This document shows positions 49,525-57,754 of a stretch of 64,000 nt of DNA, one piece after another. The DNA lies in contig JAJRQT010000149.1 of assembly GCA_024280115.1 (NCBI GenBank), positions 1-64,000 on the forward strand. The letters are read 5' to 3'. How positions within the stretch are numbered: position 1 is the first letter of the stretch; each line of letters starts with the position of its first letter. The notes under the pieces are model-generated. The model worked only from the letters and a program-made list of their open reading frames with translations, made no database searches and was not told where the DNA came from. The translations under genes and the position numbers were made by a program. The stretch comes from Bacteroidota bacterium. GTDB taxonomy: Bacteria; Bacteroidota; Bacteroidia; Cytophagales; Cyclobacteriaceae.

Positions 49525-49542
49525 CCTGCCGGACGAGGCAGG
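49525..49542. repeat. GC-rich palindrome after the S9 peptidase
   Basis: CCTGCC-GGACGA-GGCAGG forms a perfect 6-bp stem and overlaps a CTCG...CGAG pair. It is a relative of the 27761-27776 palindrome and may serve as a terminator. Confidence 0.5.
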
Positions 49543-49646
49543 GAATTGATTATCTGACATTTAAAATATAAAAGCATACATATTCTGATAGACTTCAGTT
49601 CAAATTATAAAGTTTAGATGTATCAGATTTAGCAACTGGAAGAGTG

Positions 49647-51048
49647 TTAAAACGTCATTGTAAAAACAGCACCTTTTCCTTCTTCAGACTTTACTTCAAG
49701 GCTGCCTTTATGCATTCGAAGGATTAGCCTGGACAGGGCAAGACCTATTCCGGATCCATCTTTTTTTGTGGTATAAAAGGGAATAAAAATATCTTCGATC
49801 TGCTGTGATGATATACCCGGACCATTATCACTGACAGAAATGGTCGTTAAGCCATCGGCTGATCTGGCACTTAAATTGACCTTTTTCAATTTAGATTCTG
49901 CCACCTCATTCAAAGCTTCCAGCGCATTTTTCAATAAGTTGATCAACACTTGTTTTAATAATTCCAGGTCGGCAACAGAGGAAACTTCTTTACCTGGCAG
50001 ACGAAGCACTAATTCAATTTTAGCTTTTTCAAATTCAGGATTTATAAGGCCATAAACCCTGTTCAGTAACTCACCAATGCTGATCTTTATAAAATTCGGT
50101 TTAGAAATATTGGCCAGGCTTTTCACAGATTTTACAAATTCCACTATCCCCTGACTACGGTTCTCTATGATCTCCATACCTTCAATGACATCGGCAATTT
50201 GATCATTACTCATGGTAGCGTCAGTCTGATCATTTGATTTGCCCTCTAACTGGTCGTGGACATTTTGTAAAATGGTCTTATTTACATTTGTCAGGGTTGA
50301 AAGTGGAATTATCGAATTCATCACCTCATGATTCAGGATTCTGATCAATTTATGCCACGATTCAATTTCCTTTTCATCCAGTTCACTTTTAATGTCATTA
50401 AGCGAGACTACTTTTAAATATTCATTATTAATTTTTAATTTTTAATTCGGTCGCACTTAAGGAAACCTGCATCAATGCACCTTTAAGTTCAAATTTCACA
50501 AGTACCTGTTCTTTGCAATTGATATTGATAATCTCATCATACAAGTCTTCATTCACCTTTTTGATACCTGATACATCTCTAATATAAGGCCTGTCCAATA
50601 ACTTTTTGGCAGCGGCATTGATCAGTTTAATCTCTCTTTTTGAATTGTATCCAATAAGCGCCACCGAAACCTGCTCTAGGACTGTCTGCAGGAAAAAGGA
50701 ACGTGATTCTTTTTCCGCCCTCAGCGATTGGAATTTCTTTATAATGGTATTGATTAAAAATGAAAATCGTGTATCGTTTTTACTTGAATTAACTTTTGGA
50801 AATGAAACAGTGTTATCTTCCTGGTTTATTGATTCAAGAAAAACAATTAGATTGGATTTGAATTTTTCGATGTAATGAATGAGAGAAACTACCAACACGA
50901 TCTCAATGAGAAGCAACCAAAACGATAAAGTCCAGAGCGCAGAATTCAGGGAAACCCAGAGCAAACCTGTACCAACAATGATAATCAGAACTATCCTCAC
51001 AAGGATATTAAGCCTGAAATTTCCAAATATTTTTTTACCGGGATTCAT
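49647..51048 (-). pseudogene. NtrB-like sensor histidine kinase split by a 7-bp duplication
   Basis: One kinase of 464 residues is broken into two frames. The N-terminal part (50428-51048) has two membrane helices and a PAS-like domain and ends in ATELKIKN. The second part carries the His in RILNHEVMNS and the ATPase motifs DNGPGIS and GSGIGLALSR (49647-50348; it continues upstream without ATG to about 50427). A tandem AATTTTT x2 lies at 50430-50443; removal of one 7-bp copy restores ELKINNEYLKVVSLND. It overlaps the regulator gene by 4 bp (ATGA). A switch, decay or assembly error would fit. Confidence 0.82.
50430..50447. repeat. 7-bp tandem duplication that breaks the kinase frame
   Basis: The plus strand reads AATTTTT twice then AATT (50430-50447). 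Removing one unit rejoins the two kinase frames. Short tandem units of non-multiple-of-3 length are a classic cause of phase variation. Confidence 0.75.
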
Positions 51049-52448
51049 TGAGTAAGGTGGTGGAATGAATACTGCAATTGATACTTTTTAATTTTTCTGT
51101 ACAAGGTTGTTCTACCCATACCCAACTCTATTGCTGCAAGAGATTGATTGCCATTTGTTTTTATCAAAGCTTCTTTTATCGTCAACTTTTCTACTTCTTT
51201 AACATCAAATGAATGTGTATATTTTCTGATTTCAGTATTCAATCTTTGTTGTTGAATAAAATCTTTGGCCTCCAATTTTGCCCCGGTACTTAAAATAACT
51301 GCTCGTTCCACGGCATGCTGTAATTCCCGTACATTTCCGGGCCAACAATAATCCATCAGTTCGTCCATTTCATTTGCATCAATAGTCAATCCTTTTTTGT
51401 CATATTTTTTCGAAAATACCTTTATAAAATGAAGGATTAGAAATGGAATATCTCGCGTCCGGTTTCGCAATGGCGGAACTTGTAACTCAACAGTATTTAT
51501 GCGATACAACAAATCCTGTCTGAATTTCTTATCTTCCACTTCCTGGTACAGGTTCTTGTTTGTGGCACAGATCAACCTTATGTCAAGATTGATGATGTCG
51601 GATGATCCTACACGGTTGATCTGTTTGTTTTGAATGGCTGTGAGAATCTTGGCTTGCATATTCAGACTCAAATTTCCGATTTCATCTAAAAACAACGTGC
51701 CTCCCTGGGCAATTTCGAACCGACCGGCCTTCGCTTCTTTGGCATCTGTAAATGCTCCTTTCGCATGATCAAATAATTCCGATTCAAACAGCGTTTCCGA
51801 TATAGTTCCCAGGTCCACTTTGATAAATGGCTTATCTGCCCTTTTTGACTGACGATGAATGGCCCGGGCCACCAGCTCTTTTCCAGTGCCGTTTTCACCC
51901 AAGATCAATATACTGGCAGAAGTGGCTGCTACTTTATCGATGACTTGCATCACGGATTGCATAGACTTATCCTTCCAGAGCAATTCCCCTGTCCCTTTTT
52001 CAATATCATTTTTCAGGGCTTCCTCTCTCGATTTTACTTCTTCTAACTCCTGCTTTGATGTTTTTAGCCGGTACACATTGTTGATGGTGGATAATAACTT
52101 CTCTTTTTCCCATGGTTTCACTAAAAAATCTATCGCCCCGATTTTCATGGCCTGCACCGCAAGATCTATATCTCCATAGGCGGTGTGCATGATGATGTGT
52201 GTATCCGGCTTAAGCTTTAACATTTTGGTGAGCAACTCCAAACCTTCTACACCGTCAGTGGCGCCACTTCGAAAATTCATGTCCAGTAAAACAACGTCAT
52301 AATTGTATTTTATAAAGGACTCAAAAGCAGACGCCCGATTATTTTTCGTGTGCACATTTTGATAATGTTGCTTCAGAATCATTTTGACAGTATATAATAC
52401 ACCCTGATCATCATCAACTATGAGTATGTTGCCCTTTTCAGCAGCCAT
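51045..52448 (-). CDS. Sigma-54-dependent response regulator (NtrC family)
   Basis: This 467-residue regulator has a receiver domain (Asp in VVLLDMNF near residue 57), an AAA+ domain with Walker A GENGTGKE near 184 and GGTLFLDEIGNLSL, and a Fis-type helix-turn-helix at the C-terminus (NQSLAAIELGMGRTTLYRKI). The sigma-54-contact loop reads GAFTDA instead of GAFTGA, a variation I have seen in Bacteroidota. It shares a 4-bp overlap with the kinase gene. Matching palindromes lie in the gap upstream and again before the FtsX permease. Confidence 0.92.
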   Translation of the reverse strand: MAAEKGNILIVDDDQGVLYTVKMILKQHYQNVHTKNNRASAFESFIKYNYDVVLLDMNFRSGATDGVEGLELLTKMLKLKPDTHIIMHTAYGDIDLAVQAMKIGAIDFLVKPWEKEKLLSTINNVYRLKTSKQELEEVKSREEALKNDIEKGTGELLWKDKSMQSVMQVIDKVAATSASILILGENGTGKELVARAIHRQSKRADKPFIKVDLGTISETLFESELFDHAKGAFTDAKEAKAGRFEIAQGGTLFLDEIGNLSLNMQAKILTAIQNKQINRVGSSDIINLDIRLICATNKNLYQEVEDKKFRQDLLYRINTVELQVPPLRNRTRDIPFLILHFIKVFSKKYDKKGLTIDANEMDELMDYCWPGNVRELQHAVERAVILSTGAKLEAKDFIQQQRLNTEIRKYTHSFDVKEVEKLTIKEALIKTNGNQSLAAIELGMGRTTLYRKIKKYQLQYSFHHLTQ

Positions 52449-52503
52449 GTTTAATGAAGTTGGTAAATGAAATTACGCGGAAAGAATGTCAAGCGCAACA
52501 AGT

Positions 52504-52542
52504 TGTTTCAAAATGAAACATTTACTTGGTTCACTTTGAAAC
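52504..52542 (+). promoter_or_regulatory. Two enhancer-like palindromes upstream of the ATC-hydrolase-like gene
   Basis: Site 1 is TGTTTCA-AAA-TGAAACA (52504-52520, perfect). Site 2 is GGTTCA-CTT-TGAAAC (52528-52542). Centres are 23 bp apart, about two helical turns. They lie 65 to 100 bases before the sigma-54-like box at 52605 and 60 to 80 bases before the regulator gene on the other strand. They look like binding sites of the neighbouring NtrC-type regulator. Confidence 0.5.
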
Positions 52543-52604
52543 GTTTTCTGGAACTTTTAAACTTTCTATTTCATATACGATTGAAAACCTGTAACTTATG
52601 AACA

Positions 52605-52620
52605 GGGCACGGTCTTTGGC
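52605..52620 (+). promoter_or_regulatory. Weak sigma-54-like promoter box
   Basis: GGGCACG-GTCT-TTGGC resembles TGGCACG-N4-TTGC; the first T and the invariant C of the -12 element differ. It faces the ATC-hydrolase-like gene, 58 bases before its ATG. Confidence 0.3.
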
Positions 52621-52677
52621 ACATTAAGCTCAAAACAAGATAAAAAATGGAATGAATAAATTCAAAAACAGATTATC

Positions 52678-53286
52678 ATGACAACTACAACAAACACATC
52701 AAATTGTAACAGGAGAGAGCTTCTGAAAAAAACAATTATTGCCGGCGCATTATTAGGTTTTGGGTGCAATGATTTAATTGCCGGTTCAAAGAAAGAAATA
52801 AAACGTATGTCTGATTCCGGGATGACTACTGAAGAAATCCTCAGATTCGCCTTTGGAAATAGTATCCCAATCTTTCAGAGTTTGGCAAAACAATTAGGTA
52901 AAGAAAAGTTGATAGAAATGTTAGAAAAGGCCTCAAGTGAGAAAATAAGTCAGGAGGCTGAGTACATGGTTAAGGATATTCCAGACAGGGATATAAATTC
53001 CTTTGCCATGCTTTTTGAAGATTATCTCTCCACACCTCCATTTGATAAAGCTCTATCAGCTCAGGTAGTTGAAAAGTCAGAAAAGGTGTTTGAGATTAAA
53101 TATACTGAGTGTCTTTTTGCCAAAATTTTTAGGGAGATGGGCGCTGCGGATATCGGATATACCCTTGAATGTGTCGGCGCAAGCATTTTTGCCAAAACGT
53201 TTAATCAAAAGATGACATGCAAAAATCCCAAAAACCTGATGAAAGGAGATGATGTATGTATTGAGCGTTTTGAGCTGGAAGTATGA
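52678..53286 (+). CDS. Exported protein resembling L-2-amino-thiazoline-4-carboxylic acid hydrolase
   Basis: This 202-residue protein starts with NRRELLKKTIIAGALLGFGC, a Tat-like twin-arginine plus hydrophobic segment. The rest resembles ATC-hydrolase-fold proteins (PF14196): YTECLFAKIFREMGAADIGY, then AFNQKMTCKNPKNLMKGDD and the end CIERFEL. In the fold's founding member the enzyme opens L-2-amino-thiazoline-4-carboxylate; here the reaction is not certain. It is divergent from the sigma-54 regulator and preceded by its likely enhancer sites. Confidence 0.65.
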   Translation: MTTTTNTSNCNRRELLKKTIIAGALLGFGCNDLIAGSKKEIKRMSDSGMTTEEILRFAFGNSIPIFQSLAKQLGKEKLIEMLEKASSEKISQEAEYMVKDIPDRDINSFAMLFEDYLSTPPFDKALSAQVVEKSEKVFEIKYTECLFAKIFREMGAADIGYTLECVGASIFAKTFNQKMTCKNPKNLMKGDDVCIERFELEV

Positions 53287-53450
53287 TAATCCCAACTGGT
53301 GTACTTCATGCCTTCGGCAGATAAATTTGCAAAGCGTACCATCTGTTGTAGTATTTGCAATGCAATTTTATCTACTTCCGTCATTGCTTCACTTTTGTCA
53401 ATGAGCAATGGATTATTAGCGTTTCCATAAAGTAGAATTGTGGTGATATC
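53205..53450 (-). pseudogene. Possible coding remnant overlapping the 3' end of the ATC-hydrolase-like gene
   Basis: An open minus-strand stretch of 82 codons reads TTILLYGNANNPLLIDKSEA and continues EVDKIALQILQQMVRFANLS, which looks like protein. There is no good upstream start and it runs into the 3' end of the plus-strand gene. I do not recognise a family. It may be a truncated gene or a chance reading frame. Confidence 0.25.
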
Positions 53451-53569
53451 TTACACTTTGAAAATGCTTTTATCCTCCTCAGAATAGTCATTTCAAAAGT
53501 GATGGCAATCCCCTCTCTCTGGTGCTCTGTCTGTAAAGCACAAACGAGACGCTTGCGCTAGTGCAATTT

Positions 53570-53764
53570 TCAACCAAAAAAATCCAGGTACCCTTCAAAG
53601 GCAATAAAGAACATAAATAGGGAAAACACAAGAGTAGTGATAAGTCCGGTATTGAGCCAAAACCCAATCCTGCCATCACCCATTACATAACCCACGATAA
53701 ACATACCGAGGATTATGGAAGCGATAAATTTTTTGAGTTTTTCCAAAGAAGGCATAATAATCAA
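53570..53764 (-). CDS. Small membrane protein of unknown function
   Basis: This 64-residue ORF has a basic start (LEKLKKFIAS) and two hydrophobic segments (IILGMFIVGYVMG and LITTLVFSLFMFFIAF), so it would be a two-helix inner-membrane protein. It lies 29 bases downstream of the amidohydrolase gene on the same strand and may be co-transcribed. The start may be 53764 or the Met at 53755. Its reality rests only on hydrophobic pattern and position. Confidence 0.45.
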   Translation of the reverse strand: MIIMPSLEKLKKFIASIILGMFIVGYVMGDGRIGFWLNTGLITTLVFSLFMFFIAFEGYLDFFG

Positions 53765-53793
53765 AATCTCTTAGAAATTAATAAAAAGTCAGA

Positions 53794-54876
53794 TCAATCT
53801 GGAAACAGCGACTTATCCAATCCCGGGACGATCTTTAAGGCATTTTTATAATATACTTTTTTCAATACCTCGTCGGGTAGGTCCAACCCGTACATTGGCC
53901 AGAAGGCATGGTATTTTTTATGATATGGGAAATATTCATCATCTGATTCCAGCACCCGAAAATAGGTTGGGAATTCTTCCGGCTTCCAACTGTCTTTTCC
54001 AAAAAGGATTTTATCCTGGTATTTCACAAAAAAATCATGGGCAAACCGTGGTTGCCTTCCCAGCTCGGCGATTATTGCGGCCAACTCTACATACATATTA
54101 GGTATCTCATCTATTAACTTCCCAAGTCTTGAAAGATCATTGGCATACCAACCAAAATGGGCATTGATGAATGTGGTGTTTGGATGATTTCTGAACATGT
54201 TGTGCTGCTCATCGATAATCTGTTGCCATGGAGCAGGATCAGTACCTGATCGTTTCCTTCCCGGGCGTGTTTTAAGCTCCAGCCATCGTTCATTATCAGA
54301 ATCCATTGGATCCCAGAAAGGTTTTGGGTCTGCGGCATGTATAAGAACGGGAATGCCCAATTCTCCGCACTTCTCCCAGACCGGTGCTAACCTTGGGTCA
54401 TCTATAGCCAGCCTTTTCCCATCTGTATCTTTATTTCTCAAACCAAGGCTTTTATAAATTTTCAAGCCCACCGCGCCATTTTTCACATCTTCTTCAAGCT
54501 GTTTTGCCGCTGCTTCCCCCCAACCATCTCGTCCCACTCCATCAAAAGATACGTTGGCAAAAACGCCAAACCGGTTCGGGTAATGATCTTTGACATTTTT
54601 TATGGCTCCTTTTATCCGCTCACCTGATCCACCACTCAAATTGATCATGATGCCCATATTCATTTTATCCATGTCCACAATTAGCCCGGAAAGATTTTGG
54701 GTGGCCATTTGAAACTGGTGACTATGAATATCGATAAAAGGAAATTTTGCCCTCGTAACCGGATTCCCGGGTACAACCAAAGTTGATTTGGGATTGTATT
54801 CTTCAAATGTGAGATTTTTTTGCGCGAACACTGAACAGTGTAAGATCGAAAGACTTATAGCGATTAATATTTTCAT
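53794..54876 (-). CDS. Secreted amidohydrolase (amidohydrolase-2 family)
   Basis: This 360-residue protein has a signal peptide ending VFAQ. The metal-dependent TIM barrel starts FPFIDIHSHQF (HxH motif), continues with VLIHAADPKPFW, FINAHFGWYANDL and ILFGKDSW, giving the expected ligands and Asp. It matches PF04909, the family of decarboxylases and lactonases. The substrate is unknown. The small membrane ORF follows it. Confidence 0.85.
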   Translation of the reverse strand: MKILIAISLSILHCSVFAQKNLTFEEYNPKSTLVVPGNPVTRAKFPFIDIHSHQFQMATQNLSGLIVDMDKMNMGIMINLSGGSGERIKGAIKNVKDHYPNRFGVFANVSFDGVGRDGWGEAAAKQLEEDVKNGAVGLKIYKSLGLRNKDTDGKRLAIDDPRLAPVWEKCGELGIPVLIHAADPKPFWDPMDSDNERWLELKTRPGRKRSGTDPAPWQQIIDEQHNMFRNHPNTTFINAHFGWYANDLSRLGKLIDEIPNMYVELAAIIAELGRQPRFAHDFFVKYQDKILFGKDSWKPEEFPTYFRVLESDDEYFPYHKKYHAFWPMYGLDLPDEVLKKVYYKNALKIVPGLDKSLFPD

Positions 54877-54925
54877 GGATCAGTGGTTTATAGCCCGACA
54901 ATATCTGCATTTTTACCGGAATTCT

Positions 54926-55020
54926 AGGGCAATCGGGTTTAAAACTAATAAAAAAGCCATGGTCTCTGGCTCACAGACCGAAGTACAGTATGTTAAAGTT
55001 TTTCTAAACCCGATTGCCCT
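54926..55020. mobile_element. 95-bp MITE-like element with perfect 16-bp terminal inverted repeats
   Basis: AGGGCAATCGGGTTTA (54926-54941) and its exact reverse complement (55005-55020) enclose 63 bp. The core holds a hairpin GGTCTCTG-GCT-CACAGACC (54961-54979), similar to the two palindromes at 1039-1083. No transposase is present, so it would need one in trans. It may instead be a repeat of regulatory or terminator type. Confidence 0.55.
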
Positions 55021-55138
55021 GTGTTCAACTTATGATTTGAAATATGATTTTATTTTGAAGATGCGTGCGATAATTTATATCACTGGTGTCATATTACTTA
55101 TTGAGTGCCCGGTAATTATTAAGTTAAAACCATTTATC

Positions 55139-55156
55139 TCTCCCTTTGGAGGGAGA
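55139..55156. repeat. Hairpin of the TCCCTTTGGAGGGA repeat type
   Basis: TCTCCC-TTTGGA-GGGAGA forms a perfect 6-bp stem, followed by TACAGAGGGAGGA. Similar short sequences recur between genes in many Bacteroidota. Confidence 0.45.
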
Positions 55157-55262
55157 TACAGAGGGAGGATTATAAATCTTAACTTAATTAATTCCCTCAA
55201 CTCACTGAGTTTTACAAAAAGCCAATAATTATTTTCTATAGTGTCCGATTTAATACAATGCC

Positions 55263-55279
55263 TGTCTGATATTGAGACA
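55263..55279 (+). promoter_or_regulatory. Enhancer-like palindrome upstream of the FtsX permease gene
   Basis: TGTCTGA-TAT-TGAGACA has the same 7-3-7 layout as the site at 52504-52520 (consensus TGTYTSA-N3-TGARACA). It lies 62 bases before the sigma-54 box. The likely binder is the NtrC-type regulator 3 kb upstream. Confidence 0.5.
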
Positions 55280-55340
55280 AATATTTTGCTGAGATCCATA
55301 AAAAAGCCTGTTTATCGCTGTTTTTAATCATTTTTTGTTT

Positions 55341-55356
55341 TGGCATATTTATCGCA
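55341..55356 (+). promoter_or_regulatory. Sigma-54-type promoter of the FtsX permease gene
   Basis: TGGCAT-ATTTA-TCGCA fits TGGCAC-N5-TTGCA with two mismatches and correct spacing of the invariant GG and GC. It lies 26 bases before ATG 55382. Confidence 0.55.
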
Positions 55357-55381
55357 TAGTAAAACCAAACCGTTATACCTC

Positions 55382-57754
55382 ATGCTGAAAAACTATATTC
55401 GCATAGCGCTCAGAAGCTATGGAAGAAACTATTTATTCACACTGATCAATATCGTTGGTTTAGCGGTAGGATTGTCCGGAGTTATCGTCACCTTCCTGTT
55501 ATTCGATTATGAAAACGGATTTGACAGAGATCATAAAAACACCTCACAGGTTTACAGAGTAAATTGTAATCGCCTCATCGAAGGAGAGACTCAAAAGTGG
55601 GGCGTTGTTCCCTCTGCCCTTGGACCCATTGCAGAAAGTGAATTCCAGTCAATCGAAGAAAGTACCAGATATGGTTATACACATTCATTTCTTGTCCAGT
55701 ATGAAGATATCATTCACCGTGAGGGTATCACATACGCAGATCAGAACTTTTTTGAGCTGTTTTCATTTAAATTTAAATTAGGGCAAAAGGAAGTCTTTAA
55801 AGACAAAAGTGCTGCTATAATATCAGAGCAATTCGCCGAGAAATATTTTGGTGATGAGAATCCAATTGGCAAGTATTTGACCATCAGAAGAAATGATGAG
55901 GTTATAAAACAATTTCTGGTGGGAGCGGTAATTGAAAAAATCTCAAAGAATTCGAGTTTCCATTTTGATATCATTACCCAATATGAAAATTTATTGGACA
56001 GTTACGATTACAAAGAATTTGATTGGAATGCTGACATTCATCCAGTCCTCTATTTGAAATTAAATGATGCCTCAATGGTCAAAAAGGTTGAAAATGAACT
56101 TCAAAAATATTGTGCTATCAATAATGAAATAAAGGAGGCATGGAAAATCAATGATTTTTACCTGGTCCCATTTAATGATCAAAAAAATGAAGCCAGATTT
56201 GTCCATTCATATACCACTTGGGCAGGATTACCGATCTCTGCATTGTATGGAAGTTTGATCATGAATACGCTGATTTTGCTTATCGCATGTTTCAATTTTA
56301 CCAATACCTCGATAGCTTATGCCAATAAACGTCTCCGGGAGATTGGAATTCGAAGGACGTTTGGCGGCTACAAATGGCAGATTATAAAGCAATTTTTTAT
56401 TGAGAACTTTATCCTTTGCCTAATTTCACTAATCCTGTCGATAGAGCTGGCCAATACATGGGTGGGGTTGATGAATGTGCAATGGCCAATTGAGATCAGC
56501 ACCTATTATTTCAATAGTTGGCCGCTCACAATCAAATTGATTCTTTTATTATTGGCCGTATCAATTATAGCCGGTGCGTACCCTGCATATTATGTAAGCA
56601 GGTTTCATCCAACTGAAATATTAAAAGGAAAACCGAAACTGAAAGGGACCAACAATTTTTCCAGGGTATTACTCACCTGGCAATTTGGGTTTTCAATTAT
56701 GGCCATTTTTTGTGGCATAGTTTTAACTCAAAATGCACACTTCCAGGAAACTCTTGACTGGGGATTTGACAAAGAAAATTCCATTGTTATTCCGCTTCAG
56801 GGTAATGGAGAATATCGAAATTTGAAAAATGAACTGTCCGGGACCAAGTCTATAAACTCGATGGCCGGAACCATTCAAAATCTGGGATATGGCTCATTAA
56901 CAACAAACATTGAAATAGATGGAGTAATCCATAGTACCGACCTCCTGAGGGTTGGTGATAATTATTTACCGACAATCGGTTGCGAAATAATCGCCGGTAG
57001 GAATTTTCTAATTGATTCTAAAAATGATATTCATGAGTCCATCATTGTTAATGAGGATTTTGTCAGCACATTTGGGATAAAAGACCCACTGAATCAATCG
57101 ATAAAACTGGAAGGGAAACAGTATCACATTGTCGGGGTAGTAAAGGATTTTATGCCCAATGGATTGTTCAATCCAATTAAACCGGTGGTAATACAGGTCA
57201 CCGCAGAAGATCAATATCAAAATTTGGTGATCAGGGCAAACCAAGAAGACCTTCCACAAATTTATGCGACCACGCAGACAGTATGGAAAGAGCTTTTTCC
57301 CAATAAACCATTCGAAGGTTTTTATATGGAAGAGATCGCTGCAGAAGCATTGCATACAAACCGGGGGTTACTTATTCAGTTCGTAATTATGGGGATCTTT
57401 GCGCTTTTCTTATCTGTAACAGGGTTGTATTCAATCGTTTCGCTTACGGTAAATAAACGAATAAAAGAAATTGGGATCAGAAAAGTTTTCGGCGCGACAG
57501 TTAGAAATTTGATGCAATTGCTCAATTATGAATTTGCTATTGTCATCCTGATTGCCGTAGTAATTGGTTGTGTTGGAGGCTATTATTTTATGGATAAATT
57601 TTTATCGGATATCTTCATGTATTATAAAGAAATCGATATTATATCATTTATCATTGCAGCAACGATCATTTTTATACCTGTTGTCATGACTTCTGGAATA
57701 AAAATATATAAAATAGCCATGCGAAATCCGACAGAATCCTTGCGGTATGAGTAG
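55382..57754 (+). CDS. FtsX/MacB-like ABC transporter permease
   Basis: This permease has a membrane helix near residue 20, a long periplasmic domain (MacB-PCD type, about 45-270), then three helices, a second periplasmic domain (about 420-660) and a second FtsX block at the C-terminus. It has the duplicated layout of about 800 residues found in Bacteroidota. I choose ATG 55382 (790 residues) because it begins LKNYIRIALRSYGRN, the family N-terminus; the frame is open from 55340, inside the promoter. No ATPase gene is adjacent. MacB-like permeases work in export or envelope signalling. Confidence 0.87.
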   Translation: MLKNYIRIALRSYGRNYLFTLINIVGLAVGLSGVIVTFLLFDYENGFDRDHKNTSQVYRVNCNRLIEGETQKWGVVPSALGPIAESEFQSIEESTRYGYTHSFLVQYEDIIHREGITYADQNFFELFSFKFKLGQKEVFKDKSAAIISEQFAEKYFGDENPIGKYLTIRRNDEVIKQFLVGAVIEKISKNSSFHFDIITQYENLLDSYDYKEFDWNADIHPVLYLKLNDASMVKKVENELQKYCAINNEIKEAWKINDFYLVPFNDQKNEARFVHSYTTWAGLPISALYGSLIMNTLILLIACFNFTNTSIAYANKRLREIGIRRTFGGYKWQIIKQFFIENFILCLISLILSIELANTWVGLMNVQWPIEISTYYFNSWPLTIKLILLLLAVSIIAGAYPAYYVSRFHPTEILKGKPKLKGTNNFSRVLLTWQFGFSIMAIFCGIVLTQNAHFQETLDWGFDKENSIVIPLQGNGEYRNLKNELSGTKSINSMAGTIQNLGYGSLTTNIEIDGVIHSTDLLRVGDNYLPTIGCEIIAGRNFLIDSKNDIHESIIVNEDFVSTFGIKDPLNQSIKLEGKQYHIVGVVKDFMPNGLFNPIKPVVIQVTAEDQYQNLVIRANQEDLPQIYATTQTVWKELFPNKPFEGFYMEEIAAEALHTNRGLLIQFVIMGIFALFLSVTGLYSIVSLTVNKRIKEIGIRKVFGATVRNLMQLLNYEFAIVILIAVVIGCVGGYYFMDKFLSDIFMYYKEIDIISFIIAATIIFIPVVMTSGIKIYKIAMRNPTESLRYE

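Noticed and set aside
52617..52630. Second sigma-54-like box TGGCAC...GC
   Set aside because: The spacing between GG and GC is two bases short.
54788..55228. Open reading frame of 146 codons on the plus strand
   Set aside because: It overlaps the amidohydrolase start, crosses the 95-bp inverted-repeat element and has no protein-like pattern.
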